Positions 46,645 to 59,214 of a DNA stretch of 64,000 bases are shown here, one piece after another (within the stretch, counting starts at the first letter, position 1; the number at the start of each line of letters is the position of its first letter). The notes beneath the pieces are model-generated. The model worked only from the letters and a program-made list of their open reading frames with translations. It had not been told where the DNA came from and did not search any database. The translations under genes were made by a program, and so were the position numbers. Source of the DNA: Cristatella mucedo (lineage: Eukaryota; Bryozoa; Phylactolaemata; Cristatellidae); the NCBI GenBank assembly GCA_009760855.2, contig WPIO01000181.1, positions 304,001 to 368,000 of the forward strand, in the 5' to 3' direction.

Positions 46645-46968
46645 GTGGCTTTTTTTGAGTAGCGGCCTGACTGCAGCCTTTTTGAAATGTGCTGGGACAT
46701 GACTTTAGGCTAATGAAACATTTATGATGTAAGTTATGCACTGCAATAACAGATCAATACATCGTAGAAGCAGGGCAGTGAGAATAATGTCTAGAGGACT
46801 AGTTGTCTTCTTTGATTGGGATATGAGCTTCAGGACGAGGTCACTAGTGACCTCATTGAATGTAGACATTGAGTTTCTGCATGGAATTGAGGGACAGGAC
46901 TAGAGAGGGGATGCTGCCATCTTATGGACGAACTCCCTGATCTTGTCTATCTTGTTGACAAAGAAGGT
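46645..46968 (-). mobile_element. LINE A, right part of the interrupted copy
   Basis: Antisense continuation of 43690-45350: GCGGCCTGACTGCAGCCTTT corresponds to the VVRPLLKK codons and GTTGTCTTCTTTGATTGGG to QSKKTTS. It stops near AAGAAGG at 46968, where a second LINE B begins. Confidence 0.85.
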
Positions 46969-46969
46969 T

Positions 46970-47915
46970 CTTATTCACCAGACCAGTCACCTGTGGAGAC
47001 ATTGAAGAGGTCGTTCTTGATTTTCGTTTTATCTATACTCAACCTATGGGAAAAGATATTCAGACCCATGGAATAGGATATCACTTTTATGCTGAAGAAA
47101 GTCAGATGCTTCGTCCTTTAAACCGTCGCAATCTGCTGCTGCCACTGATAAACCAAATGCTTACCTTGGCGACCTTCGATCTTGGATGTCGGAAAATTTC
47201 CTTGAACCAAACGACGATAAAAACTGTACTGCGGCTCATACGACAAGATGAGCCCGTGCCTGGAATAGAAGGCCTTGCTCTTCTAATAGGGGATGCTATT
47301 ATGCAACCATCAGCATCTGCTCCAAATTTAGGTGCCCTCTTCAGCAGCTGCCCAAATTTCGAAAGCTTCCTTAAGAAGACTGCTTACATAGCTAGCAATG
47401 ACTTCCGATCCATACCTAGGATTAGAAACTGTGGACGGCTTTCGTGGTACTTTGCAAAAGGTTTCACTAACTCTCCAGTTTTGTCACGGCTAGCTCACTG
47501 TAATACCCTTTTGGCTGGCTAACGAAAATAGCGACTAAGCCACTGCAGTTGGCTATGGGTATAGCTGCAAGGCTTACTGGCAAATCCCAGAGGTTTTAAA
47601 ACGTGTCTCCATTGCTAAAGGAGCTAGGCTGGCTTCCGTGTGATCAACGAATACAGAGCAAAGTTCTTACGCTGACCCACAAGGCTCGCCACGGCTTGGC
47701 TCCTCAATGACTAGCTAAATTTTTGCACTAGTTTCAGCCTCCTCTTTCCCTTGAGTCAGGTACACACAATATATTAGCTTTTCAATATTGTCGTATAAAT
47801 ACCGTTGATGACAATAGCTTTCGTTCAGACGATCATAGACTGTGGAACTAACTTCCACAATTTTTACGAAACCACATCTACTCTTCTGCTACCGACTATG
47901 GCACATCATTTCTTG
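46970..47915 (+). mobile_element. LINE B, second copy, 5'- and 3'-truncated
   Basis: GKDIQTHGIGYHFYAEESQM (YADD degraded to YAEE), PGIEGLALLIGDAIMQPSAS, FESFLKKTAYIASNDFRS, then THKARHGLAP at about 47680. Ends near CGACTATGGCACATCATTTC without the ACATT tail. Confidence 0.8.
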
Positions 47916-48870
47916 CAACTAATGCCTCATAGTAAAGAGAAGCGTATCAGCAGCACTTCACACCGCCGGAGCGTCCACCTAATACAGATGTAATGATTCT
48001 CCATGATTCGTCCTTGACCCTTTCTCAATGTGGCATGCTTCGCAGAATACGCTACATTTTTATCCATCTTTAGGAATGTTATCTCACAGAGGAAACTTGC
48101 CTTAAATGGCTCAAGGATTTTGAACATCTCGGTATCAACCTGGAAGTTAATAGTGTGCGTAACTCAAAACTATGGACCGAACGTTCGTGGTATCAATGGT
48201 AGAAAAGTTCTTATTTAGTAGTTTGATGAAGTCAGCTTCCGCCGCTGCAGTCTCGTCAAGGCCTACCATATACCACAGCGCCTAGCTATAGATTTTTGAT
48301 TTGTCATGAGAAGATACCTTCAAATCACGTGATCGACAGCTGCTGCTGCATTGCTCAATCAAGGGCCCTGTTGTCCCACTTCTCCTTAAGCAGCGAATCC
48401 ACAACAAGCTGCTGCGTTTTTTCTAGCCATACTTTGATAGCACACTGCCATACCTTTACGGTTTCTCCTAGTGATGTGAAGCTTGCATTAAACTGAGCGT
48501 GATGTCATAGGGTCTGTATGGCTATACTATCGGCATTCCCATGAACCTTTCCAGATCAGAATTAAAAGATGGATCTCATCTATGTAGCTGAATTAAAATC
48601 GTCGCACTTTCAAATCAACTTAACTGTTTGCCATCAGGGTCTCAATCACACGTGGATGCACTCCTAGGCCAGATGTCAGTACAGTACAGATTGCAAATCG
48701 GACTCCTTTGTGATGGAGATATTGAAGAATGGCTAAAAGCTCCTTAATACTAGCGAAAAAATATTTGCACTAGTTCATTTCATACCAGGATGAAATGAGC
48801 TCATCAAGGTAAATAGGACCGATGAGATCTGGTGTTCAGATTCATTCAGAAATTAAGATAGCATAACCTC
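47916..48870. other. Unassigned stretch
   Basis: No gene or repeat recognised; only short frames of about 60-66 codons. Confidence 0.4.
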
Positions 48871-48879
48871 AATGATTTT

Positions 48880-48960
48880 AGTGCAAAAGCTTCCGTAGCA
48901 CCGCAAAGAGAATACAATCTCTTTCTAAGCATTGTAAATAAGCTGATTATAATTAGGAGC
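48880..48960 (-). mobile_element. LINE A tail scrap
   Basis: Antisense tail core AGAGAATACAATCTCTTTCT followed by AAGCATTGTAAAT. Confidence 0.55.
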
Positions 48961-49337
48961 CTCGAGGTCCTAAATTTAGGGAATCGAAGGGCACGCAAAC
49001 TTAAGATATTGCTGCGGCTATAAAACAACAAGTGCTGTTACTGAACAGATCCTCTAGGGAATTCGACTATTCACATTCCGTTAAACTTGCCACACTGGTT
49101 TCGACCGCCTCACGTGTTTTAGTTTATGTTCAGATGATCACTTTTTTGAGAGTATCTAGTTCATATTTGGCACTACCATATGTAGCAGGCGTCTGTTGAT
49201 CGTCATCATCAACCATCAACCATGGCTAAAGCTCGGTGATTTCGCAGCTTTCTGTTAAATTCCCTTGCATCAATTGCCATTCCATTATGATTGCACCATG
49301 CCACATGAAAGTTGGGCCTGCTTAGGAAAAAACATAA

Positions 49338-49815
49338 AGAATAAATTTATATGGCCTCCTCAGAGAACTTGATCTGTTTTTAGGCACTTTACATGTGCAA
49401 TAAGAAGCATGCTAAATCTTTAAGTGGTCACGCGCATAATGTCAACAAGAAAAACATGGTTCGGGTGGCAAGTACCTGTTAACATGTAAATGTGGTTACT
49501 GGCGCATGAAAAATATCAGCATGCATTTGCTCATACAAGACAAACCGCGTGAACCCATTTATTGCTCTGATAAATATATACTTTTTAGTTTCTTTTTAAA
49601 TGTGATCAAGCTAGGGCACGTCATGACGTCAGTCGGAAGTGAGTTCCAGGCTTTGGCAGCATATGAACTAGAGCCACGGTCCCCAAAGGATTTGAAGTTC
49701 ATAAAAGGTATAGGTAAACGAATAGATTCCGAAAAGAGGGATGCTTAGCCTGATGCGATGCTTAGCCTGATGGGGAAGACTCATAGGTAGGCCGGAGCTA
49801 AAGGATGAATGGGTG
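49338..49815 (-). mobile_element. LINE A 3' fragment, old
   Basis: Antisense tail (CTCAGAGAACTTGATCTG), GGCACTTTACATGTGC, then the 3' UTR and the C-terminal codons near 49600-49700 (CCAAAGGATTTGAAGTTC is antisense of LKSFGD). Diverged relative to 16515. Confidence 0.75.
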
Positions 49816-50324
49816 ACTAGGCCAGAGGGAATGTTCTACCCTAGCGATGAACTGTCGGTATCACGTCGAATAAATAAGTAGAATACATTTCACTTGTAGC
49901 ATCACTGTCTGCATTCCTTCAGCTGCATGTTATGCGACTTCAGAGAACCTTTCCCGTAAAAAATCCAAGTTTCTGGTTGCATCACTAATTTCACAATCGT
50001 GCTGAAGAGGTTCCGCAACTGAATTAAGTCCCCTTAAAATGCATCGCATCTATACGGTACTCGTCTTTCAAGATGCACAATGAAAGCAAGTGAAGCGTAG
50101 AAAGGTCTTCAAGCATAATCGTACGAACGGAGATATTATTATTATTATTTATATTAATTATTATTATATTATTATATTATTAGCATTATTGGCAACCGAA
50201 GAACAATTTGCTGACCGCAGAGAACAACCAAAGAAATAAACGAGCAATCAATAGCTTCAGTGCCTTAAGAATAACTCCACGTTCTTGCATACACCTGTAC
50301 ATTCTACGGCCGTAGTGGGCCCAT
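49816..50324. other. Unassigned stretch with ATT-rich tract
   Basis: No gene recognised. ATTATT-type repeats at about 50134-50190 could be the end of an unrecognisable LINE tail. Confidence 0.4.
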
Positions 50325-50595
50325 TTATCTCAGCATTCAGTGGGTCCCTGGTATTCTTCTTTTATGTGCTTATGCTTGCTGACACTGTGCATGCTGCCAC
50401 TAATCACACTTGCATGCAGACGCTGTGCATGTCACCCCTAACCATGTTATTCATTTCGATTGTTTTTTCAAGCATGATTTTACTTACCATTCGATCGCAT
50501 TTCCTTTGCGGCAAATTTAAAGTGCCTAGAAAGAGATTGAGTTCTCTGGCGGTGCTTTATCAAGTGTATTATTATTATTATTATTATTATTACAT
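50325..50595 (+). mobile_element. LINE A 3' UTR and tail
   Basis: TCAGCATTCAGTGGGTCCCT, TGCTTGCTGACACTGTGCAT, CACCCCTAACCATGTTATTC, AGAAAGAGATTGAGTTCTCT, ending (ATT)n. Confidence 0.85.
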
Positions 50596-51445
50596 GCGCA
50601 CAGCACCAGCCGTAACATGAACCTGATTAGTCATCACTCCAGATTGCTTTTTGAAACGTTTGGGTCTCAACTATCGATTATGACATATCCGATTTATACT
50701 TACTTAAATTTTTGGAAATCCAATTGTTAGCACTTTTGAAATTTAACTGCTTAAAATGCCATTGTTTTACAATACGCTCTACGTCTGGTTCAAATTACTC
50801 TTAAGAGTTGGGCAGAGGAACCGAAATAAACATACACCGATCTTACAAAATGCTGCCCGGAAAGTAAATAGATTTTTCAATAAACAGAGATCTATTCTTT
50901 AATGCGGTGTTCAGAGGATTTTCGCTGCAGCTGCTGCAATAAAGAACCAGAAAAAAGGCAATGCGCGATTGGGGTATTGCTTCTAATTGTAGTTTACTGC
51001 CTTATTAAAGTTACCCCCTTCAAGAATTCTTTTAGTACCCAGCACCGGCAGCTTTAGAACCTTATTAACGTCATTGATCAACCTGTATTAAGAGCCGCTA
51101 GTTGTCCTAAGTATAGTGATATTAAGATATATTGTATTTGGATGTACTTGTAAGGTACTGCTGTGCAACCAAACGAGCTGCACATTTTCAATAGCAGTTG
51201 TAAGTAAGCGAAAACCTGTCTCGTTCTCGCTGTATTCGCTCTGTCAGTTGACCGATTCGTCTCATACTATATGTGTTGTTCTTGAGGTGCTTGAATGATA
51301 ACATTGTCGACAATCAGCTTAAATATTCATTAGCTTTCAAAATATATAATATGAATATAAAGAGATATAGAGTTCTCTCAGAGTGCTTTACTGAGGTCTT
51401 CCAATAAGCTCCTTTAACCCCGTAGCAAGTGCTCACAGCCACGAC
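50596..51445. other. Unassigned stretch
   Basis: No gene or repeat family recognised, apart from a weak tail-like GAGATATAGAGTTCTCTCAG at about 51362. Confidence 0.4.
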
Positions 51446-51786
51446 TTTGGAACTCCCTCGTGACCTGCGTCAGAACATCCCCTGACCTGACCACATTTAA
51501 AAGGAACTTAAAAACACACCTATTTAGGGCATCATTTAGTGGGTCCCTGTGATTCGTCCTTCATGTGCTTATGCGTGCTGACACTGTGCATGCTGCCACT
51601 AACCACATTTGCATGCTGACCCTGTGCATGTCACCCCTAACCATGTTATTCATTTTGTTTGTTTTTCAAGCATGATTTTACTTACCATTCAATTGCATGT
51701 TCCTTTGCAGCAAATGTAAAGCGCCTAGAAAGAGACTAAGTTCTCTGAGGGCGCTTTATCAAGTGCATTACTATTATTATTATTAC
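51446..51786 (+). mobile_element. LINE A 3' segment, inverted relative to its neighbour
   Basis: Begins at the codons for WNSL (ACTTTGGAACTCCCTCGTG) and runs through RTSPDLTTFKRNLKTHLF to the (ATT)n end. The next segment, on the other strand, starts where this one begins in element coordinates. Confidence 0.88.
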
Positions 51787-51789
51787 TAA

Positions 51790-52797
51790 CTAAAGGCACG
51801 GTCGCCAAAGGATTTGAGGTTTGTACGAGGTATTGGTAAACTGTTGGATTCGAAAAGCGGGCGGTACAATGCTTGGCTTGGTGGGGGAGTATATCGGAGA
51901 GATGAGCTGGAGCCATAGAATGAAGGGACCTAAAGGTGAGCGATAAAACCTTGAAGTAGATCCGTTGCTTGAATGGTAGCCAGTGCAGGTCGGCGAAAAG
52001 TGGTGTGATGTGGCAACTGCGACGCTCACGACAGACAAGCCTAGCTGCAGAGTTTTGCACCGTCTGTAATCGCCTGATTGCACATGCTGGTAGGCCAGTA
52101 AGCAGTGAGTTGCAGAAGTCAAGACGGGTTGTCACGAATGCATGGACAAACTTAGGCGTGGTATCCTTATCTAAACAAGCCCGAATTTTAGCAATGTTAT
52201 GAAGCTGCAAATAGGCAGATTTTACTGTGGAGCTGATATGGTCGTCAAACGAGAGGTCGCTTTGGAGAATGAAACCTAGATTTCGAGCTAATTCAACTGG
52301 AGATATGCTGGCAGACCAAATTTTGAGCCTTAGCCTTTCCAATTTCTGAATCACACTGGGTTTGCCCATAACTAGTAAGTTCGTTTTATCGTCATTTAGT
52401 TTTAGAAAATTTGCTGCCATCCATGTGTGGATGTCATCAATACATGCAGTAAGTGAGTTTAGAGAATTCGAGGTGCTCGAATGCAGGGAGGGATCAAAGC
52501 AAAGGTACAACTGAGTGTCATCCGCATAGAAGTGAAAGCCTAGATTGTGCTTGGCAATAACATCAGCAAGAGGGAGAGTATAAACCGTGAAAAGAACCGG
52601 ACCTAGCACGGAACCCTGAGGTACCCCATATTTTAGAGGTACCTCGGATGATGTTTGTCCATTCACGTCAATACTCTGGAGTCTCCCACTGAGATAGGAC
52701 CTGTACCATTGCAGAGCAGTGCCATTGATGCCCAGGCGAGATGAGTGGCTCTGTAGAAGAACTTTGTGATCGATAGTATCAAAAGCTGCCGAAAGAT
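51790..52797 (-). mobile_element. LINE A central segment without its own 3' end
   Basis: The sense reading from 52797: [49 protein letters not shown] at about 52530, [36 protein letters not shown] and on to the GDRAF codons at 51797-51811, where the copy stops abruptly. A 313-codon frame is open at 51725-52666. The missing C-terminus and tail are the segment at 51446-51786. Confidence 0.9.
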
Positions 52798-52968
52798 AAC
52801 TCTTATGCTTGCTAAATCTTTATTCAATTTAAGGATGTTTTCTGCGATCAGAGTGAGACATTTGGCATTTTTACACCATGTTGAGATAATCTGAGGTACA
52901 AGATGGCTAAGAAGAGTAGAAGCACATACCGGGGCGAGTCTTTCTCCGTAGACATGTGTGCCAAGAGG

Positions 52969-52971
<3 letters not shown>

Positions 52972-53041
<70 letters not shown>
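52972..53041. repeat. (GA)n microsatellite
   Basis: About 60 bp of GA plus GA-rich interrupted sequence up to about 53100. Confidence 0.95.
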
Positions 53042-53042
<1 letters not shown>

Positions 53043-53139
53043 AATAGAGCAAGAGGGAATGAGTGAGAGAAAGAGAGAGAGAGAGAATGAAAGAGAGAAC
53101 ATGAATTATGAAAGCAGGGGGACAGAAAATGGACAAGGA

Positions 53140-53650
53140 TCTGATAATAATAATAACGCCAATAATAATACGTTATTTATTGCGCCCTCAGGGAACTCAA
53201 TTTCTTTCTAGGCACTTTACATTTGCTGTGAAAGAAGCAAGATGCATGGTTAGCAGTAGTATGTTCAATGAACAAGAACCATGACATGGTTAGAGGTGGC
53301 ATGCATAGAGTCAGCAAGCAAATAATTTTATTAGCCGCATCTACAGTTTCAGCACACATTAGCACACAAAGGATCACATGGACCCACTAAATAAATAGAC
53401 ATGTTTTTAGTTTGTTTTTAAATATGATAAAGTCAGGGTATGTGATACAAATCTGGAATGAGTTCCAGGCTTTGGGAGCATACTCACTAAGGGCATGGTC
53501 TCCAAAAGATTTGAGGTTCGTACGAGGTGTAGGTATACGATTAGATTCCGAAAAGCTGATGGTGCGATGCTTAGCCTGGGGGAGTAGATCTGATTGGTAG
53601 GCTGGAGCCAAAGAATGAAGAAACTGAAAGTGTGGGAAACCTTGAGCAAA
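53140..53650 (-). mobile_element. LINE A 3' fragment, old
   Basis: (AATAAT)n, GGGAACTCAATTTCTTTCTA, GGTTAGAGGTGGCATGCATA, then antisense of FGDHALSEYAPKAWNS at about 53465-53510. Confidence 0.8.
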
Positions 53651-53789
53651 AGCTATTTATTCTTTTAAATCCAAAGAGTCTTTTGAGAGCTGTAATCCAG
53701 AGTCAAGCTCCTAAATCGCACGATGCTTCAATTGTTACTTCGTCGGTTTTGCAGTCGGCTCTATCTTGCAACCACGACTTTATTTTCAG

Positions 53790-53858
53790 CTTTCAGAGCT
53801 ACATCTTTTGAAAAACGAAATTACGAGCCTACCTGACAACTTGGCAAGCTTATCTAAG
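53790..53858 (+). CDS. LRR block 2, exon 3 (69 bp, one repeat)
   Basis: The acceptor TTTATTTTCAG precedes CTT at 53790; the exon ends AAG before GTGAGC. One repeat starting LSELHLLKNEITSLPDNL. Phase 0 on both sides. Counterpart of 13641-13709. Confidence 0.9.
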
Positions 53859-54092
53859 GTGAGCAAACAATATGTTTTAGAATTTTTGTTTCGTAAATAT
53901 TTTGGATCACTATATTATATTATAGTCTTTATCACTATTTATTTTTTAGTCAAGTTACTTTCTCTAGACCTTGAAGTAATTTCCGGAAATTTTAGCGATA
54001 AAGCATTCACACTAATGCATTTAAAGTGTATATTCCGAAAATTTCTTGAGTCTACATTACAGCTTCACACAGTTTTTGGATAGATAGATAGA

Positions 54093-54097
<5 letters not shown>

Positions 54098-54162
<65 letters not shown>
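54098..54162. repeat. (GA)n microsatellite
   Basis: About 60 bp of GA, preceded by GATAGATAGATA. Confidence 0.95.
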
Positions 54163-54164
<2 letters not shown>

Positions 54165-54597
54165 ACATGGGAGCGAGTACGAGACTCGCGTTCCTTATTC
54201 GTCACAATATGATATGCCTACTCATCGATCAGTGACTTTCTGATGCCGCTAGAAGTGAGCTATGAGTTAAACGTGGTACCCTTAAAGTCTGAGCTGCTTT
54301 CATTTAAAAATAATAATGGAGAACAAAGTATTTTTAATGTGAAAAGCATACAATGAAATTGATGGCAGAATGACAAGGGCAACTGTTTAATTGTTTACTT
54401 AAAGTTTATTATGAGGGCTAAATGGAGAAGGATATTTGCAGTGGCGTAATGGGAACTATCGGCGCCCGGGGAAAAAGCTACACGTGGTGCCCCCTCCACT
54501 TGTTAAAAATTGCTGCAAAATTGATTCGCCACAGAAGAAATACAGAAAGCACACACTATCAGACATATTGAGTCGAGAACTTTTTATTAACTAATGA

Positions 54598-56325
54598 TAA
54601 TAACATTAATTATTATAATGCACTTGATTAAGCGCACTCAGAGAGCTCAATCTGTTTCTAGGCGATTTACATTTGCTGCAAGGGAAGCACGATTGAATGG
54701 TGAGTAATATCATGTTTGATAAACATGAATAACATGGTTAGGGGTGACATGCACAGGGTCAGCATGCAAATCTGGTGAGTGGCAGCATGCAAAGTGTCAG
54801 CATGCATAAGCACACGAAGGACAAATCACAGGGACCCACTAAATGCTATCCTAAACAGGTGTGTTTTTAAGTTCTTTTTAAATGTGGTCAAATCAGGGGA
54901 TTTTGTGACGCAAGTCGGGAGTGAGTTCCAGGGTTTGGGAGCATACAAGCTAAATGCACGGTCACCAAAGAATTTGAGGTTAGTACGAGGTATTTGTAGA
55001 CTGTGGGATTCCGAAAAGCGGGTGGTACAATGCTTGGCCTGGTGGAGGAGTAGATCTGAGAGATAGGCTGGAGCCAAAGAATGAAGTGACCTAAAAGTGA
55101 GTGCAAAAACCTTGAAGTCGATCCGTTGCTTGACTGGTAGCCAGTGCAGGTCGGCGAAAAGTGGTGTGATGTGGCAACTGCGACGCTCACGACAGACAAG
55201 CCTAACAGCGGAGTTTTGCACAATCTGTAATCGCCTGATTGCACATGCCGGCTGGCCAGAAAGCAGTGAGTTGCAGAAGTCAAGACGGGATGTCACAAAT
55301 GCATGGACAAACTTAGGCGTGGTATCCTTATCTAAACAAGCTCAAATTTTAGCAATGTTATGAAGCTGCAAATAGGCAGATTTTACTGTGGAGCTGATAT
55401 GGTCGTCAAACGAGAGGTCGCTTTGGAGTATAAAACCTAGATTTCGAGCTAATTCAACAGGAGATATGCTGGCAGACCAAATTTTGAGCTTTAGCCTTTC
55501 CAATTTCTGAATCACACTGGGTTTGCCCATAACTAGTTAGTTTTATCGTCATTTAGTTTTAGAAAATTTGCTGCCATCCATGTGCGGATGTCATCAATAC
55601 ATGCAGCAAGTCAGTTTAGAGAATTCGAGGTGCTCGAATGCAGGGAGGGATCAAAGCAGAGGTACAACTGAGTGTCATCCGCATATAAGTGAAAGCCTAG
55701 ATTGTGCTTGGCAATCACATCAGCAAGAGGGAGAGTATACACCGTGAAAAGAACCGGACCTAGCACGGAACCCTGAGGTACCCCATATTTCAGAGGTACA
55801 TCGGATGATCTTTGTCCATTTACATCAATACTCTGGAGTCTCCCACTGAGACAGGACCTGAACCATTGCAGAGCAGTGCCCTTGATGCCCAGGAGAGATG
55901 AGAGGCGCTCTAGAAGAACTTGGTGTTCGATGGTATCAAAAGCCGCGGAAAGATCGAGCAAAACAAGTAGAGACACTCTACCTATGTCTGAATTCCTAAG
56001 TAGGTCGTTGTACACCATAAGCAATGCTGACTCTGTGGAGTGATTAGCTCTCAAGCCAGACTGGAACTTACTAGCGAGGTTTGAAGTTGCAAGATATGAG
56101 TTCAGCTGGTTCGCCACGACCCGTGCCAGTGTCTTTGGTAGGAGTGGTAGAAGGGAGACTGGGCGGTAGTTGCTCAATTTCTCTTGATCAAGTGTCACTT
56201 TCTTGAGAAGTGGCCTGACTACGGCTTTTTTGAAAGGTGCTTGGACATGACCTGAGGCTATTGACATATTAATGATGTTAGTCATGCATGGCAGCAGCAG
56301 ATCAATGCAACGTAGGAGTTTCGAA
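54598..56325 (-). mobile_element. LINE A, 5'-truncated copy, 1.7 kb
   Basis: The sense reading starts near [19 protein letters not shown] (56320), then [59 protein letters not shown] and YADD (near 55680) in one 250-codon frame to 55611, then 55530-55342 and 55296-54826 after shifts, with WNSLPTCVTKSPDLTTF. The 3' end is ATT-rich at 54598. It shares with 51790-52797 the variants PVELARNLGFILQSDLSFD, so the two belong to one subfamily. Confidence 0.9.
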
Positions 56326-56723
56326 GCGGCAGGAATGACCGGGCAAAACCGAGGTTTGCTCAAACTTCACCTAGCAAATATCATTCAGGGTCAGCACTTG
56401 AGAAATCGCAGTAGAGTCCGTATCTTCTTATTTTGCGGTGGTGCTTGCACCCCGACGATCCAAACGTTGACCGTCTTCGTCTTCACAGAGCAAAGCTTGT
56501 TTTCATGACGTTTTCATCTACCTGTGTTGTCTTTCCAGTGTCATCATGATTTCTGCCTCAACTCATTTCTCCTCTTCCCTTTGAAAAGCCCAGGGTAGTA
56601 AATCAACGGTTTAGTGCGATAAGTGAGAACTATGTAATCGATATTGCTGCAGCGCTGTAGCAGTCATCTGTCTTGAAAAGTTTCATCACGTAAAAATTTC
56701 AAAATTACAACTAGGGAGACACA
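56326..56723. other. Unassigned stretch
   Basis: No gene or repeat recognised. Confidence 0.4.
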
Positions 56724-56803
<80 letters not shown>

Positions 56804-56823
56804 TACACACACACACACACACA
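56724..56823. repeat. (CA)n microsatellite
   Basis: About 95 bp of CA with single interruptions (TCACACAC at the start, GCATACAC near 56801). Confidence 0.96.
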
Positions 56824-57065
56824 TACGTATGCATAGTATATACCGGCGTGCTTAATTATATTGTTCTCTGTATACATACATCAAGTAATATTAGCATTGA
56901 TACCTTATGATACTTTACAGAAAAAATTAATATGAATTTGCATAAAGTAGTGCCTATTTTGTGCCATCATTTGGTAAGGCGGAGGATGCTTGAATTGAAA
57001 CCTGTGGCTTCAGATAAATCTCTTTGCCAGGGTTGGTTACCATGAATCTTTGCTATGAATTACAG

Positions 57066-57134
57066 CTCACGGTTCTGGATGTCTCTGTGAACAAGCTATC
57101 TAAACTACCTACGGGCATAGGAGGGCTTCAAAAG
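57066..57134 (+). CDS. LRR block 2, exon 4 (69 bp, one repeat)
   Basis: The acceptor GAATTACAG precedes CTC at 57066; the exon ends AAG before GTGAGT. One repeat starting LTVLDVSVNKLSKLPTGIG. Phase 0. Counterpart of 22048-22116. The pyrimidine tract before the acceptor is weak compared with the other exons. Confidence 0.87.
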
Positions 57135-59214
57135 GTGAGTTTGGATATCACTATTACCGTGAGCATGTTAAAGCCTCAACCCTTAGGTCCTGCAGCTAAG
57201 ATTTTCAGGCTGGTGGGGCTTGTATCAAGGATCGAGGAAAAATAATACAGGTTTATACAGTAGGCTTTGAGGGATCTGAATTATTAACTGGCTTCACACG
57301 TTTTCAGAAGAGATATCCGAATTTGTATATTATTTTACGATGTCGGCAGAGTCATGAATTAAAGCCAGCGAGTCCCAATTCCGAACTGAGCCCTTCCGAA
57401 GACGACAAAGTTACTTTTAAGCCTATCTTGCCTAAATTTACCAGTCTTTCTTATTCTTTGAACCAATATAAATTGTTGATACTGCAATAACTAAATCTCT
57501 TTTGGTGTGACCGTAGAGAATCCGATCAAACCGCATCAGCCAAGGAGTACCCTGAGATCCCGTCCAGTCCAAGAAAGCTGAAAGCTCTGCCAAAATGATA
57601 ATGATGATTTCTGTTGCTTTCGCTTTGGCTACCTGTATCTCAATGAAAATTTAGAAGATACCCGCCACATAGCATACTGGGCTGTGAACGATTTATTTAT
57701 TATTTATACCAGCTTGAAGGTCGACTGCCCAAATGCGAAACTCATTTGTTTGCTTGAGCATAATTTTGTATTACATCCAAGCAATTTTTCTTAGCGTTGA
57801 CTGACAGCTGCTTGATTTTATGCAGTGCAATAAGCCTTTTATGGTGTGGCCTGGTAGAACCTCAGAGACTGCCTTAGCCAATCTGAGCGGTTAATGATAC
57901 CGCGAGTACACTACAGCATGCGTGTATTCAATTTTATACCGTGCATTTAAAAGTCACTTGGCACTATTGACTATGGCGCAATTAAAAGCCTTGCATGGTT
58001 TAGAAGTCTGAAATATTGCAGTTAAACATTCATTCAACATGAAAATATAAAATTAATGTTATTTTATATGGCGAGCTTATGCTGCAATGAGTAAAACTTG
58101 TAATCCTACCGGATAAAAGATAAATCAGCTAGCCAGATATAAAGCCTAATTTAGCTTTCTACTCTTGTGAAAGTACTGTTCCTGACGGACAAAAAAACCA
58201 GAAAGCTCATTATTAGGCTGTTTAAATGTTGCCGAATAAGAAGAGAAACAATTTACCCATTTTAAATGGACATTCCTCATAGGTGGAATGTTCAAAAGTC
58301 TCGTCCCGCGTTGCATCACGGTTGCACGGCATGGCAGCCGAGTGGCCGATTTGCCCACTGCGGATAGCTTCTCAGCAAGATGACAGCACTCTGTAACGCC
58401 AACTCGTGGCAACGTGGCAAGCAGGCAGCCGGTCACGTGACCGCCGCCTGCCCCCCCCCGTTGTGTCGCAGCTACTCTTGCCTCGGTCGAGATGCTGGTC
58501 GCAATGTCAGGCCCGAAAGTCGTCGTTAAAGAAGGCGAGGCTTATCGACATTGGTGCTGCCACTGAGAGATTTCTTCCGGACATTGAATTCGCCTGGTGC
58601 TCTCGAGTTCGAAGCGTCGAGGCTTATCGAATAGGCCTTGACCTTAGCATTCATTGGCAGAAAGTCGCCTTGGCTGTGTAGCCAGTCCTGAGCACTCATT
58701 GATCAGATCTAGTAAGTTCGCTGAGAGCGAGAAATTCAGACTCTACTTTTTGGCTCATATATAGAACATTGGTTCCTAGAATTTGCAATGTATGTCTTGT
58801 CCTTTTTAAGATGTGAAGTATAGTGACTGACCTGGTTTAACATGCCTAGAATATGTGATTCTAAAGATAGTCATTAAAACTAGCAAATGTTAATGCACAA
58901 CGAAGCATTTCGACCTTACAATGCCTGCGGATGAAAACTAACGCAACTTACCAATTCTGCAGGTAACAATGAAAAGAGCTAAACATTAAAAGATGTTTTT
59001 GTCCGAGTAGACCTACTCATATCAGTCTTTACTCGGCACGCATGATGAGTTATGTGTGCTAGTTGGAAGTAATGTGAGAAATTCGCTGGGTTTTCATCGC
59101 TGTATCGGCAATCGAAGTTGCTTTGATGATAGGAATTGCCCAAGTTTCTATAACTAAACAAAATTATCGAGTATGTAATCAAACGGTTGATATGGTTATT
59201 TCAAATTGTTTTAG
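57135..59214. other. LRR intron with a GC-rich island
   Basis: Mostly AT-rich sequence with no recognisable repeat. At 58320-58640 the sequence is GC- and CpG-rich, with a perfect 12-bp palindrome GGTCACGTGACC at 58431-58442 and a C-run. An ATG at 58505 opens a 20-codon frame (MSGPKVVVKEGEAYRHWCCH). No gene can be assigned. Confidence 0.4.
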
